This document shows positions 28,674-37,518 of a stretch of DNA of 64,000 nucleotides, in pieces (position 1 is the stretch's first letter; each line of letters opens with the position of its first letter). The position numbers and the translations under genes were made by a program. The stretch covers positions 310,001-374,000 of the forward strand of contig NZ_LYPB01000049.1 of the NCBI RefSeq assembly GCF_001653565.1. The letters run 5' to 3'. The stretch is from Paenibacillus oryzisoli. Its GTDB lineage: Bacteria; Bacillota; Bacilli; Paenibacillales; NBRC-103111. The notes below the pieces were generated by a model. It was not told where the DNA came from and did no database searches. It saw only the letters and a program-made list of their open reading frames with translations.

Positions 28674-30065
28674 TTGACCAGATCGAAAGTTGGCGTAACC
28701 ATTCAAAGCACCAGCATCTTTTTGGATGATCGGACCGTTGTTCTAAGTGAAGCCATTGCAAGAAAATGGAAAGTTCCGTCCAATCATATGATTAACATGC
28801 GATTCGGCTCCTATCAGCAGGACGTTAAAGTAGTCACAGCTGCTGTGCCGAATAGCCTTCGTGTCGACCCTGCGCTTGCATCTAAGATCGGCCTTCATCA
28901 AGGGGCTCGGCTTACCATCAACTATAAGCCAACTTCGAATACAATGTCGATTGGACCCTTAATTGGTGTCATGATTAGCCGCGTTAACGCGAGTTCCCCG
29001 AGTCGCCCTTTTGGTCCTATCACTACGTTTTGTAAAGAATTGACCGATGCATGTGATCAGATGGGAGCTAGCGTGTGTTTCTTCCCACCGAAAGAAATGC
29101 GCGCCAATCCACAATCGCTTTCTGCTTATTCTTATGCCAATGGTACTTGGAGTAAAAGAACGTTCCCGATTCCAAATGTTATTTACAATCGTCTCACTTC
29201 ACGCAAGTACGAGAATTTACCCAATGTTCAGCAGTTCATGAAGGACGTTAAGTCCCGATATGGCACAGAAATCTTTAACGAGAAATATTTGAATAAAACA
29301 GAGGTTTTTGAGGCATTGCGAAAAGATAGTTCATTGCATAGCTATTTGCCGGAATCTTATCTCTTCAAAAACTTTCCCATGCTAAAATCTATGGCTGCAC
29401 GCCATGGTGTTCTATTCCTTAAACCAATTACTGGAAGTCTTGGAAATGGCATTATTCGCATTCGCAGAGAAGGCCTTGGCGAGTCATACACGGCGCATTC
29501 AACTAGCCTTGCGGGCGTCCGCAGACAAACATACCCTACTCTTCTTGCTGTATTTCAGTCGATTTCCGGGAAACTCAAGACACAGCGTTATCAAATCCAG
29601 CAAGGGCTTGATCTCATTTCATCCGAGGGCAACCCGATAGACTTCCGAGCACTTGTGCAACGGGGAGAAAAAGGCGAATGGGAAATCACCTCAATTGTAG
29701 GTCGGATTGCTGGCAGCCAACACTTTGTTTCTAACCTAGCACGAGGCGGATCTTTATCCACTGTGCCGGCGGCGCTTGCCAAAGCTTCTTTCACCACGAC
29801 TGCTGCTCGCGCTGCGATTATTCGTCGTTTACGCAAAGCTTCATTGGAAATTGCCAAAGGAATCGAAACCCAAATCCCAAGTCATTTCGGTGAACTAGGC
29901 ATTGATCTTGCCGTTGATCGATCAGGCAGAGTATGGCTGCTAGAAGTGAACTCTAAGCCCTCTAAGGATGATAATACAGCGCTCAACACCGACAATACCA
30001 AAAATAAGATCAGACCTTCTGTGCGAACTTTGGTGAAATACGCTCGTTTTCTAGCGAAGCAATGA
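28674..30065 (+). CDS. YheC/YheD family ATP-grasp protein, long form (paralog 1)
   Basis: Family members are endospore coat-associated in B. subtilis and have an ATP-grasp fold, so they may ligate peptides, though no reaction is known. The 463-aa protein has an extra N-terminal domain of about 100 residues (as in YheD, 453 aa), then the common core from IGPLIGVMIS. ATP-grasp marks are FLKPITGSLGNGIIRI (about 248-263) and GELGIDLAVDRSGRVWLLEVN. I start it at TTG 28674, with GGAAGGAG upstream. Confidence 0.88.
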   Translation: MTRSKVGVTIQSTSIFLDDRTVVLSEAIARKWKVPSNHMINMRFGSYQQDVKVVTAAVPNSLRVDPALASKIGLHQGARLTINYKPTSNTMSIGPLIGVMISRVNASSPSRPFGPITTFCKELTDACDQMGASVCFFPPKEMRANPQSLSAYSYANGTWSKRTFPIPNVIYNRLTSRKYENLPNVQQFMKDVKSRYGTEIFNEKYLNKTEVFEALRKDSSLHSYLPESYLFKNFPMLKSMAARHGVLFLKPITGSLGNGIIRIRREGLGESYTAHSTSLAGVRRQTYPTLLAVFQSISGKLKTQRYQIQQGLDLISSEGNPIDFRALVQRGEKGEWEITSIVGRIAGSQHFVSNLARGGSLSTVPAALAKASFTTTAARAAIIRRLRKASLEIAKGIETQIPSHFGELGIDLAVDRSGRVWLLEVNSKPSKDDNTALNTDNTKNKIRPSVRTLVKYARFLAKQ

Positions 30066-30070
30066 GGTGA

Positions 30071-31186
30071 ATGATGCGATTGCGAACACAACGACCCTTG
30101 TTAGGCATCATGGTTACTGAACTGAACCGAGATCTTCCCTTTGCAAGTGCGATCTTCTATCAGCATCTAACGCGACATGGGGCTAGCAAAGGGATTGATG
30201 TGTTTGTTTTCTCGCCTAATCGCATCGATTGGATGCAAGAGATGGTAAGGGGTTATATGTATGACCGTACACAGCAAGCCTGGATTACCAAGCTGTTTCC
30301 CCTTCCCTCTCTTATCTATGATCGCTGCTTCTTCAGCAATAAACAAAGCTATCTTACCTATCAATATCATGTGCGCAAGTTGCGTGATATTCCTTCGATT
30401 CGCTTCCTCGGCTATGGTCTTGGCGGAAAGTGGGAAGTGGGGCTGCTGCTGCAGAGAGATCCTGCCTTGCTCGCCTACTTGCCAGAGACGAGTAGACTTA
30501 GAAGCGGAAACCAACTTGAACAATGGTTACAGAGTCATTCAGACGCATTCCTAAAGCCTCAAGGCGGTAGTCAAGGCAAAGGTGCAATTCACATTCACAA
30601 AGAGGATTCTCACTTTCAATTGCAAGGACGAGATGGGCGCAATCAACCCATCTTAGAAGAGTTTCAAACGTGGTCCGCATGCTGGCGGTGGCTAAAGCAG
30701 GCAATAGGCTCACGTCCATATCTCCTCCAATCTTATTTACAGCTTCATGCGATGAACGGAATGTCCTACGACGTACGGTCTCTAGTCCAGAAAAATGGTC
30801 GAGGAAACTGGGAACATACGGGCATGGCCGTTCGTGTCGGAAAGCCTGGTAGCATTACTTCCAATCTGCATGGGGGAGGCACTGCCGAAGATGCACGCGA
30901 GTTTCTAACTCGCGAATTCGGAGAGAACAAGTCAGACCAATTAATTGACACGATAACCATGCTCTCCACACATATCCCAACTGTACTCGAGTCCTATCAT
31001 GGTCGATTAGCCGAGTTAGGCATTGATTTCGGTATTGATAACAGTGGGCGCGTGTGGATTATAGAAGTGAATTCAAAGCCGGGTCGAACGATTTTCGCCC
31101 GCTTGCATAATGAGCGAGCTCGTTCGAAATCAATTGCAAATCCAATCCACTATGCTGGATTTTTGTTGAACAAACAGCTGAGCTGA
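30071..31186 (+). CDS. YheC/YheD family ATP-grasp protein, short form (paralog 2)
   Basis: A 371-aa YheC-like form lacking the N-terminal extension of the long paralogs. The core begins RPLLGIMVTELN, continues with LIYDRCFFSN, the nucleotide loop FLKPQGGSQGKGAIHI (about 158-173), RSLVQKNGRGNWEHTGMAVRVG, and the metal-binding end ELGIDFGIDNSGRVWIIEVNSKPG. It starts 5 bp after paralog 1 (a second ATG at 30074 is equally possible), so the two are co-translated. A 104-bp gap follows. Confidence 0.88.
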   Translation: MMRLRTQRPLLGIMVTELNRDLPFASAIFYQHLTRHGASKGIDVFVFSPNRIDWMQEMVRGYMYDRTQQAWITKLFPLPSLIYDRCFFSNKQSYLTYQYHVRKLRDIPSIRFLGYGLGGKWEVGLLLQRDPALLAYLPETSRLRSGNQLEQWLQSHSDAFLKPQGGSQGKGAIHIHKEDSHFQLQGRDGRNQPILEEFQTWSACWRWLKQAIGSRPYLLQSYLQLHAMNGMSYDVRSLVQKNGRGNWEHTGMAVRVGKPGSITSNLHGGGTAEDAREFLTREFGENKSDQLIDTITMLSTHIPTVLESYHGRLAELGIDFGIDNSGRVWIIEVNSKPGRTIFARLHNERARSKSIANPIHYAGFLLNKQLS

Positions 31187-31290
31187 CAGTCGCTAAGCTT
31201 TGTTTGAATGTGCTCATGGGGGCAGAACGTCATCTCTGCTTGTTTGACACAGAAAGCCCCGTAGGGCAACAAGTTTAGGAGGGTAACCTA

Positions 31291-32655
31291 ATGAGTTTGA
31301 CATCGTGTATGCTCCACGCCGTACAACGAACAGATAGATCGGTCTACTTAACGAGTGATCTCGCCAAAGCTTTACGGTTAACCGGAACTAAATCCATTAC
31401 TGTAAAGGTTGGGAGTAAAGGGACTTCGTTACCGGTCCGTTTGATCAAAAAAAGTGGTCAGCATATGTACATCCCGCTTTCCCTAATGGCCTCCTTGCGT
31501 ATTCCTCGCACTGGGAATGTGTTAGTCGTTAATACCAATAATAAAGAACTTCGCATCGGTCCACTTATCGGTGTTCTAACCAATGTGGAAAGCGGTACAT
31601 CTCCATTCGGTTCCAAAACAGGATTCATTCGTCAAGTCATCAATACGGGCTCACAACGTTCCTTCAGCTTCGCTTTCAGCCCTAAGAGTGTCAATTGGAT
31701 CCAAGAGACGGTAACTGGCCTTATTCCCAAAGAAGGCGGCGGTTGGATGCGTAAAACCTTCCCGCTTCCAGATGTGATTTACAATCGACTCTCTAGCCGT
31801 AAGGCAGAGAAATCCGCAGGTATGGAAGGTTTTAAAAATCGCTTCGTAGGGCGCGGAATTCCAATCTTTAACTGGAGCTTCTTTGATAAGTGGGATGTTT
31901 ACAAAATGTTGGATGGCGATGAAGCGTTCCGCTTCGTACCCGAATCTCGCATTAATCCAACAGCCGAACAAATCAAAGAAATGCTGGATAAACATAAATT
32001 TATATATTTAAAACCAACAGCAGGCAGCCTGGGCATCGGTATCTATCGCGTGACCTACAATCCCAAGCGTGGTTATTTCGTCCGTTTCCGGAAAGGGAAC
32101 AAAAATGTCCTGATTCGTTATGCCAAGTTCGAAGGCTTGATGCAAATGCTGGGAACAGGACGCGGCCGTTTAGCAAGTTATGTCGCCCAACAAGGCATTC
32201 GTCTTATCGAAATTGACAATTGTCCGATTGACTTCCGCTTCCACTTGACGAAAAACGGCAGTAATCAATGGGTTGTTGCAGCGATTGGGGCTAAGAAATC
32301 GGGCAAAGGCAGTGTCACAACGCATATTCGTAACGGCGGGCAACTCATGACACCTGAGCAGGTTCTCCGTCTAGTTTATGGGGCGCGTGGGGAGCAAATT
32401 CTTGATAATGCTAAGGAAACTGCGATTAAACTCGCACAAGGCATTGAAAATAATTACAATCATCTGCTCGGAGAGTTAGGCTTTGATATCGGAATTGATC
32501 AGAATGAAAAAGTGTGGATGTTTGAAGCTAATGCGAAGCCTGGTCGATCCATTTTCAAGCATCCTTCGCTAAAAGAGGGAGATACTGCCACTCTTCAAAG
32601 TGTGTATGAACATTGCCTCTATTTGAGCCGTTTCCGCTCAAGGAGGGAAAACTAA
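31291..32655 (+). CDS. YheC/YheD family ATP-grasp protein, long form (paralog 3)
   Basis: The second long paralog, 454 aa, has the same plan as paralog 1. An N-terminal domain (about 1-90, with VYLTSDLAKALRLTG and LPVRLIKKSG) looks like a beta-rich AbrB-type fold, and it leads into IGPLIGVLTN. ATP-grasp marks are YLKPTAGSLGIGIYRV (about 247-262) and GELGFDIGIDQNEKVWMFEANAKPG. TAGGAGGG precedes the ATG. The next gene's ATG overlaps its stop by one base. Confidence 0.88.
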   Translation: MSLTSCMLHAVQRTDRSVYLTSDLAKALRLTGTKSITVKVGSKGTSLPVRLIKKSGQHMYIPLSLMASLRIPRTGNVLVVNTNNKELRIGPLIGVLTNVESGTSPFGSKTGFIRQVINTGSQRSFSFAFSPKSVNWIQETVTGLIPKEGGGWMRKTFPLPDVIYNRLSSRKAEKSAGMEGFKNRFVGRGIPIFNWSFFDKWDVYKMLDGDEAFRFVPESRINPTAEQIKEMLDKHKFIYLKPTAGSLGIGIYRVTYNPKRGYFVRFRKGNKNVLIRYAKFEGLMQMLGTGRGRLASYVAQQGIRLIEIDNCPIDFRFHLTKNGSNQWVVAAIGAKKSGKGSVTTHIRNGGQLMTPEQVLRLVYGARGEQILDNAKETAIKLAQGIENNYNHLLGELGFDIGIDQNEKVWMFEANAKPGRSIFKHPSLKEGDTATLQSVYEHCLYLSRFRSRREN

Positions 32656-33782
32656 TGGGTTTCACCCTTCATGAGAAAGCTCCTAAACCAACACTCGCAA
32701 TCCTCACAGTGAAAGACAGTTCCCGTGTATTTCGCGGAAATTTAGATAATTTTCTAGATCTCATTAAAACAGGTGAGCGCTACGGTGTAGATGTGTATGT
32801 CGTGACGACCAAAGACTTCAGTATATCAAATTCTGAAATGTACGGTTATCGCTACCGTCCAAGTGCCAATAAATGGAGCAGGGAACTCGTTCCCTCTCCT
32901 CAAGTTGTTTACAACCGTATCCCTTACCGGAAAATGGAAATGAGACCTGAGGTTCAGCAAACCATCCAGGCTTGTAAACGCAGCACCAGCATTCATTTAT
33001 TCAATCCTTCCTTTTTCAATAAATGGACATTATTCAGTTGGTTAAATAGTGCCAAAGAAAGTAAGACGTTCATGCCAGATACACTGCAAATGAATGAAGT
33101 ATCCGATCTCTCCCAACTATTGCAGAAACACCCCGTTCTCTACCTGAAACCTGTAAAAGGAAAAGCTGGAATGGGCATTATGCGCATAGATCGTGTTAAT
33201 CCCAAGGGAAGCAGTGGCCAATATCGTCTTAGCCGCCTTCATGATAAGAAAATGGTCTATAGCTACCACAACGGCTCAGAGGACATCTGGCAGGAATGGG
33301 AACGGTATAGCGGCGGTCAAGATTATATCGTCCAACAAGGGATTGCCCTAACAAGGTTCAAAGAACGGGCTTACGATCTGCGAGCGCTCGTCCAGAAAAC
33401 AGCAAGAGGTGAATGGAGTGTCTCTGGAATTGGCGCCCGTGTAGCAGGTAAAGCAAGTATAACCACACATGTTCCGCGCGGAGGCTCAATAGATGAACCT
33501 AGGAAACTCCTTGCTTATGTCTTCGGAGCTAAAGAAGCCAAGAACATTCTAAAACGTGTTCGAAACGCGGCCATAACACTCGCAACGCAAATTGAGAAAT
33601 CATCAGGCAGTCCGCTTGGTGAGATGTCCATGGATATCGGTGTTGACACGTCTGGACATATCTGGTTTTTTGAAGCGAATTCGAAACCGATGAAATTCGA
33701 TGAACCTCGAATCCGCCAGAAATCGCTTGATCGGATTATTCAATATAGTCTGCATTTGATCAATAATCGGAGAAGAAGGTGA
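32655..33782 (+). CDS. YheC/YheD family ATP-grasp protein, short form (paralog 4)
   Basis: A 375-aa short form. It begins KPTLAILTVKDSSR, with YNRIPYRKMEMRP, YLKPVKGKAGMGIMRI (about 169-184), RALVQKTARGEWSVSGIGARVAG, and MSMDIGVDTSGHIWFFEANSKP. The nucleotide-loop Ser-Gly seen in the others is KGKAGMG here. The start at 32655 (TAATG overlap) has AGGAGGG upstream inside the end of paralog 3. Confidence 0.87.
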   Translation: MGFTLHEKAPKPTLAILTVKDSSRVFRGNLDNFLDLIKTGERYGVDVYVVTTKDFSISNSEMYGYRYRPSANKWSRELVPSPQVVYNRIPYRKMEMRPEVQQTIQACKRSTSIHLFNPSFFNKWTLFSWLNSAKESKTFMPDTLQMNEVSDLSQLLQKHPVLYLKPVKGKAGMGIMRIDRVNPKGSSGQYRLSRLHDKKMVYSYHNGSEDIWQEWERYSGGQDYIVQQGIALTRFKERAYDLRALVQKTARGEWSVSGIGARVAGKASITTHVPRGGSIDEPRKLLAYVFGAKEAKNILKRVRNAAITLATQIEKSSGSPLGEMSMDIGVDTSGHIWFFEANSKPMKFDEPRIRQKSLDRIIQYSLHLINNRRRR

Positions 33783-33788
33783 TTATGC

Positions 33789-34895
33789 TTGGCTCAAGAA
33801 CGACTAGGCGTACTCGCTATTTATTTAAACAACTCACGACTTGAGGAGCTGGCTTATTTCCAGCGGCTTAGCAATGAAGGTAAGCGGCTAGGCGTTCAAG
33901 TCGAAGTGTTTACTCCGTCGGATGTACAGGGAAATGCCGTGCGAACGCTCACATTTGATTCCAGTCGAGGAAGATGGCTTCGGAAGTACACAACATTACC
34001 TCCCATTATCTATGATCGCTGCCGCTATAAAGCCGCGGCGAATTATCATATGCTTCAAGCTTTTCGCAACCGTCATGCCAAACTCATTTATTTGAGCAAA
34101 CCCCTAGCCAACAAGTGGTCAATGCATCAAACGCTCTCCCAAAGCAGTGCCATTCGCCCTTATCTGCCAGCAACTGTTCGCTACAGCACCATCCATGAAT
34201 TGATGAGATTTCTGAAGAAATATAAACTCATCTATGTTAAACCGAAGAATGGTACCGGAGGAAGAGGAATTCTTCGAATTGAACAGATTTCCCCTGATCT
34301 TTATTTGTTACAAGGCAGAAATCAATACCGTTCCATCATTGCTCCCTTCAAAGCGAATGAAAAACAGCTTGCTATCAAGCTGCATACGTTGAATCTGAGC
34401 CCCGATTATGTCGTTCAGCAAGGTATCCATTTAACTTTGAATGACGGTCGGGTTCATGACTATCGGCTGCTTATTCAGAAAAATGGTCAAGGCGTATGGG
34501 AAGTAACGGGGTGTGCAGGAAGAATTGGTCCTCATCGCAGCATTACCTCTAATCTACATGGTGGCGGTACGGCTGTAACGCAAGAGCGTTTATTAGGTTA
34601 TCGCTTCTCGTCCCCAGAGAAAATTGCCGATATCAAAGACGAGATGAATGATTTTGCCTATAAATTGGCCGACTATTTGGAGGTCAAATTCGGCAAGCTG
34701 TGTGAATTGGGGATGGATATCGCTGTTGACCCCAATGGCAGTGTCTGGCTTCTCGAAGTAAATCCGAAGCCATCACGAGAAGTATTTCGCAGAATTGGAC
34801 AGCACGCCACCTACCAGAAGGCCGTAACAAGGCCCCTCGAATATGCGCTATGGATGCTGCGGCAGAAAAAAGGCGCAGAGGAAAGAATGGATTAA
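33789..34895 (+). CDS. YheC/YheD family ATP-grasp protein, short form (paralog 5)
   Basis: A 368-aa short form starting with TTG at 33789, 6 bp past the stop of paralog 4, behind AAGGTGA. It has YLNNSRLEELAYFQRL near the start, IIYDRCRYKAAANYH, the nucleotide loop YVKPKNGTGGRGILRI (about 148-163), and ELGMDIAVDPNGSVWLLEVNPKPS. Similar wording (LIYDRC, SNLHGGGTA, QKNGRG) makes it closest to paralog 2. It ends the cluster and is followed by a strong terminator. Confidence 0.87.
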   Translation: MAQERLGVLAIYLNNSRLEELAYFQRLSNEGKRLGVQVEVFTPSDVQGNAVRTLTFDSSRGRWLRKYTTLPPIIYDRCRYKAAANYHMLQAFRNRHAKLIYLSKPLANKWSMHQTLSQSSAIRPYLPATVRYSTIHELMRFLKKYKLIYVKPKNGTGGRGILRIEQISPDLYLLQGRNQYRSIIAPFKANEKQLAIKLHTLNLSPDYVVQQGIHLTLNDGRVHDYRLLIQKNGQGVWEVTGCAGRIGPHRSITSNLHGGGTAVTQERLLGYRFSSPEKIADIKDEMNDFAYKLADYLEVKFGKLCELGMDIAVDPNGSVWLLEVNPKPSREVFRRIGQHATYQKAVTRPLEYALWMLRQKKGAEERMD

Positions 34896-34903
34896 TCATC
34901 CAC

Positions 34904-34947
34904 AAAAAAAACAAGCGAATCACCTTATGGTGAAAGCTTGTTTTTTT
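34904..34947. terminator. Strong bidirectional terminator
   Basis: Arms aaaaaaacaagc and gcttgttttttt with an inner tcacc/ggtga stem. It has T-runs on both strands and serves the yheC/yheD cluster (plus) and the CDF gene (minus). Confidence 0.93.
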
Positions 34948-34986
34948 GGGGTTTACCTCATCTTTCAGGCCTAGATGTCCCGTTAA

Positions 34987-36045
34987 TTATACGGGAAGTG
35001 CTTGATGGCTGATCGTTGATTTCTCGATTTGTATGGTCGTATGCGTTATGCCAAAACGCTTCTCAATGACGGTGATTCCTTGCTGCAGAATCGATTGGCT
35101 ATCTCGATCATCCCCAATCAATAGATGACAACTCATGGCTTCTATGCCAGACGTAATCGTCCACACATGCAAGTCATGAACGTCAACGACACCATCAATC
35201 CCCTCGAGAACTTGTTTAACAGCTACCAACGAAATTGCATGGGGTGTGCCTTCCATTAAGATGTGGAGGGTTGATTTCAGAACACCCCAAGCACCTTTTA
35301 AAATAAGGAGGGACACAATAATACTTATGATTGGGTCTGCCACATACCAGCCAAAAAGCAGCATCACAGCGCCAGCTACAATTGCGCCGACAGAACCTAA
35401 CGCATCACCTAATATGTGCAGGTATGCACTGCGTAAATTCAGATTCCCTTGTACATCGCCCTTTCGCATGAGCGACCAAGCACTGATTAGATTGGCGATA
35501 AGTCCTATGCAAGCGATAAGCATCATGGACCCGCTGGCAACAGCAGAAGGATGGAGGAAGCGTTCAATCGCTTCCCAAATAATAAGTCCAGCAATGACGA
35601 ATAACGTCACCGCATTAAACAGAGCTGCTAAGATTTCTATACGATGAAATCCGAAGGATAAACGAGCTGAGCTAGGCTTCGCTGTGAACCATATGGCTAA
35701 GAGACTTAATGCCAGCGCACCCGCATCGCTCAACATATGACCAGAATCGGACAGCAATGCTAAGCTATTCGTCCAGAGTCCGCCCACAAATTCAAGAACC
35801 ATGATGCCCGCTGTTATTCCAAGCGCGATTAGCAGCCCTTGTTTATTGCCCGTATGCCCGTGATGATGGCCATGGTGATGCCCGTGTCCATCATGATGAT
35901 GGTTGTGGCCATGATGGTCGTGGCGCTGACTGTGCTGCCCAGGTTCGTGCTGAGCCTGACCTTCGTGGTCATGATGCACATGGTCTTTATCTTCGCCGTG
36001 GTCATGTCCACATACGTGTTCCTTTTTCGAATCATGCTGATCCAT
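34987..36045 (-). CDS. Cation diffusion facilitator, zinc/cobalt/cadmium exporter (CzcD-like)
   Basis: It exports divalent metal, probably Zn, Co or Cd, in exchange for protons. The 352-aa protein has six predicted helices; metal-site residues are in ALLSDSGHMLSDAGALALS (helix II) and HILGDALGSVGAIVAG (helix V), plus the cytosolic C-terminal domain with VHDLHVWTITSG. The first 67 residues contain about 27 His, much richer than usual for the family. Upstream, 36091-36110 is an ArsR/SmtB-type palindrome, which implies metal-controlled expression. Confidence 0.92.
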   Translation of the reverse strand: MDQHDSKKEHVCGHDHGEDKDHVHHDHEGQAQHEPGQHSQRHDHHGHNHHHDGHGHHHGHHHGHTGNKQGLLIALGITAGIMVLEFVGGLWTNSLALLSDSGHMLSDAGALALSLLAIWFTAKPSSARLSFGFHRIEILAALFNAVTLFVIAGLIIWEAIERFLHPSAVASGSMMLIACIGLIANLISAWSLMRKGDVQGNLNLRSAYLHILGDALGSVGAIVAGAVMLLFGWYVADPIISIIVSLLILKGAWGVLKSTLHILMEGTPHAISLVAVKQVLEGIDGVVDVHDLHVWTITSGIEAMSCHLLIGDDRDSQSILQQGITVIEKRFGITHTTIQIEKSTISHQALPV

Positions 36046-36090
36046 GGCATTCCCTCCCTAGTTGCTCACTTACTACATACGTTTATTTAT

Positions 36091-36110
36091 ATATGAATGA
36101 TTGCTCATAT
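36091..36110. promoter_or_regulatory. ArsR/SmtB-type metal-sensor operator
   Basis: ATATGAATGATTGCTCATAT is an imperfect palindrome of the ATATGA-n8-TCATAT kind recognised by CzrA, NmtR and SmtB repressors. It lies 46 bp upstream of the CDF ATG. No arsR-type gene is in the window, so the repressor would be encoded elsewhere. Confidence 0.65.
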
Positions 36111-36154
36111 GTTATATAATAAATAAGCAGACTTGCCAGTGTCAATAGGCTTCT

Positions 36155-36208
36155 CAAAAAAAGAAAGACCAATTCATCTCTCCACGTATGGTGAGTTTGA
36201 ATCGGTCT
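36155..36208 (-). terminator. Terminator after the gerPA/PF-like gene
   Basis: Stem gaccaattca (36167-36176) with tgaatcggtc (36198-36207), one wobble position. The minus strand then reads TTTC followed by TTTTTTT. Confidence 0.8.
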
Positions 36209-36231
36209 CTATCATGAGCAGCTTGCTTTGT

Positions 36232-36456
36232 TTAGGTCCCAGTTGCTGTCTTGTTCGCCCCTGCTTCAATCCCGTCAGGGTCTACTGTAATTGTCGCACT
36301 GAATACGGTCCCGGATATCGAGAAGTCACCCGTTATTCCACCGCCAGCCCCTGTGTACGTCTTGGAGGCACTCGTCGGGGCAATGACACACGTATCACCG
36401 TTAATCAGGTTTCCTTCATTCCTTATAATGTTGAATATCCCTACAAAAGAAGGCAT
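36232..36456 (-). CDS. Spore germination protein, GerPA/GerPF family
   Basis: GerP proteins help nutrients cross the spore coat to reach germinant receptors. The 74-aa product has the family form: MPSFVGIFNII start, GDTCVIAPTSASKTYTGAGG, and the diagnostic GDFSISGTVFSATITVDPDG. GerPA and GerPF in B. subtilis are of the same size. ATG 36456 has AAAGGTG upstream. A CATACACT box at 36490-36497 (minus) looks like a mother-cell -10 element but its -35 is poor. It stands alone; the usual gerPABCDEF neighbours are absent. Confidence 0.8.
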   Translation of the reverse strand: MPSFVGIFNIIRNEGNLINGDTCVIAPTSASKTYTGAGGGITGDFSISGTVFSATITVDPDGIEAGANKTATGT

Positions 36457-36532
36457 TCTGATCAGCACCTTTATCTATCAATGTGCTACAGTGTATGCCC
36501 AAGGCTCACGCTTTGCGACTGACCTGTGAGAA

Positions 36533-37204
36533 TTAGAAAATGTAGTCCAGCAGCTCAGCAAATCGTCCAATTCGGATATGTGCACCTTCCAGCTCACCAG
36601 CTTCTCGAAAGCCAGCATAGTCGCATGCCACAACGGCAAGGTTATTGCGAAGACCCGCTTCTACATCGGACGAGCGATCTCCTACCATCCATGCGGACTG
36701 AATGCTGTGTTTCTCAAGCAAGATTTTGACTAAATCTACTTTGGATCGCGTTTGGTACTCACCTGCACTGAATAAGCCTTCGAATAGATGCGCTAGCCCC
36801 ATCTCCGCGATGACTCGTTTGACGTAAACCTCCAGCCCATTGCTGGCTACAAATAAACGAACACCCTTGGCATGCAACGTTTGTAAGGTTTCTGCGACAC
36901 CCTCGTATAATATACCTCGGCCTTTCTGAAGTCCCTCGACCTGGTATTTAATTAATAACTTATTAGCCTCCTGATGTACGGCAACAGGCGACTCTGGCAT
37001 AACAATCATCCAAATTTGTTCAAGAAGCATACCTAACGCACCAAGAATTCGCTCTTCAGGCGGTGTCTCCCCCTCGTAAATTCCTTGAGCTCGAAGCTCG
37101 TCAAAGGTCGCATGGTATGCTGGTAATAGTAAGGTTTCTGTCTGAAATAACGTCCCATCCAAATCAAAAAGCATCGCTTCTGGCAGTTGTCTCCGAGTTG
37201 TCAT
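36533..37204 (-). CDS. HAD-family phosphatase, phosphoglycolate phosphatase-like
   Basis: The 223-aa protein has all HAD motifs: FDLDGTLFQTE (nucleophile Asp, about 14), the second motif VASNGLEVY, the conserved Lys near RSKVDLVK, and the acidic motif MVGDRSSDVEAG. The helical cap lies between motifs one and two, as in Gph/PpaX enzymes. Substrate is unknown. A possible promoter is TTGCCA, 17 bp, TACAAC (37234-37262 minus). The small gerP-type gene follows 76 bp downstream. Confidence 0.85.
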   Translation of the reverse strand: MTTRRQLPEAMLFDLDGTLFQTETLLLPAYHATFDELRAQGIYEGETPPEERILGALGMLLEQIWMIVMPESPVAVHQEANKLLIKYQVEGLQKGRGILYEGVAETLQTLHAKGVRLFVASNGLEVYVKRVIAEMGLAHLFEGLFSAGEYQTRSKVDLVKILLEKHSIQSAWMVGDRSSDVEAGLRNNLAVVACDYAGFREAGELEGAHIRIGRFAELLDYIF

Positions 37205-37518
37205 GTTCCCTACTCCTTTGAATGTATAAAATAGTTGTAATGATCTATGTTAAGAATGGCAAACATACCCATGTAAGTCAATGTACAATCACAATAATCG
37301 ATTACGCCAGCCTCTATAGTGCGATACTTAGAAACCTATACAAGCTGCTATTTATAGGTAAAATGGTTATTGCCGATCTTAATAATTTCAGTTATGATTG
37401 AAATGAGAAAAATTTTATGTATTAATGATATTTTCACGCAAAATAAAAACGGACTTTTATTAAATAATCCATGAATTTGACTTTTCCCTACCCCTTACAT
37501 CCATGAAAGCGAGGAATA
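37205..37518. other. Divergent AT-rich control region of the HAD gene and nagB
   Basis: No gene in this 314-bp stretch. It holds the possible HAD promoter (37234-37262 minus). TTGACT at 37477-37482 could be the -35 box of nagB but lacks a good -10 partner. I did not find a clear catabolite or NagR-type operator. Confidence 0.4.

Noticed and set aside
28501..28761. An 86-codon minus-strand frame over the yheC/yheD leader
   Set aside because: It overlaps the start of the cluster on the other strand and has no family features.
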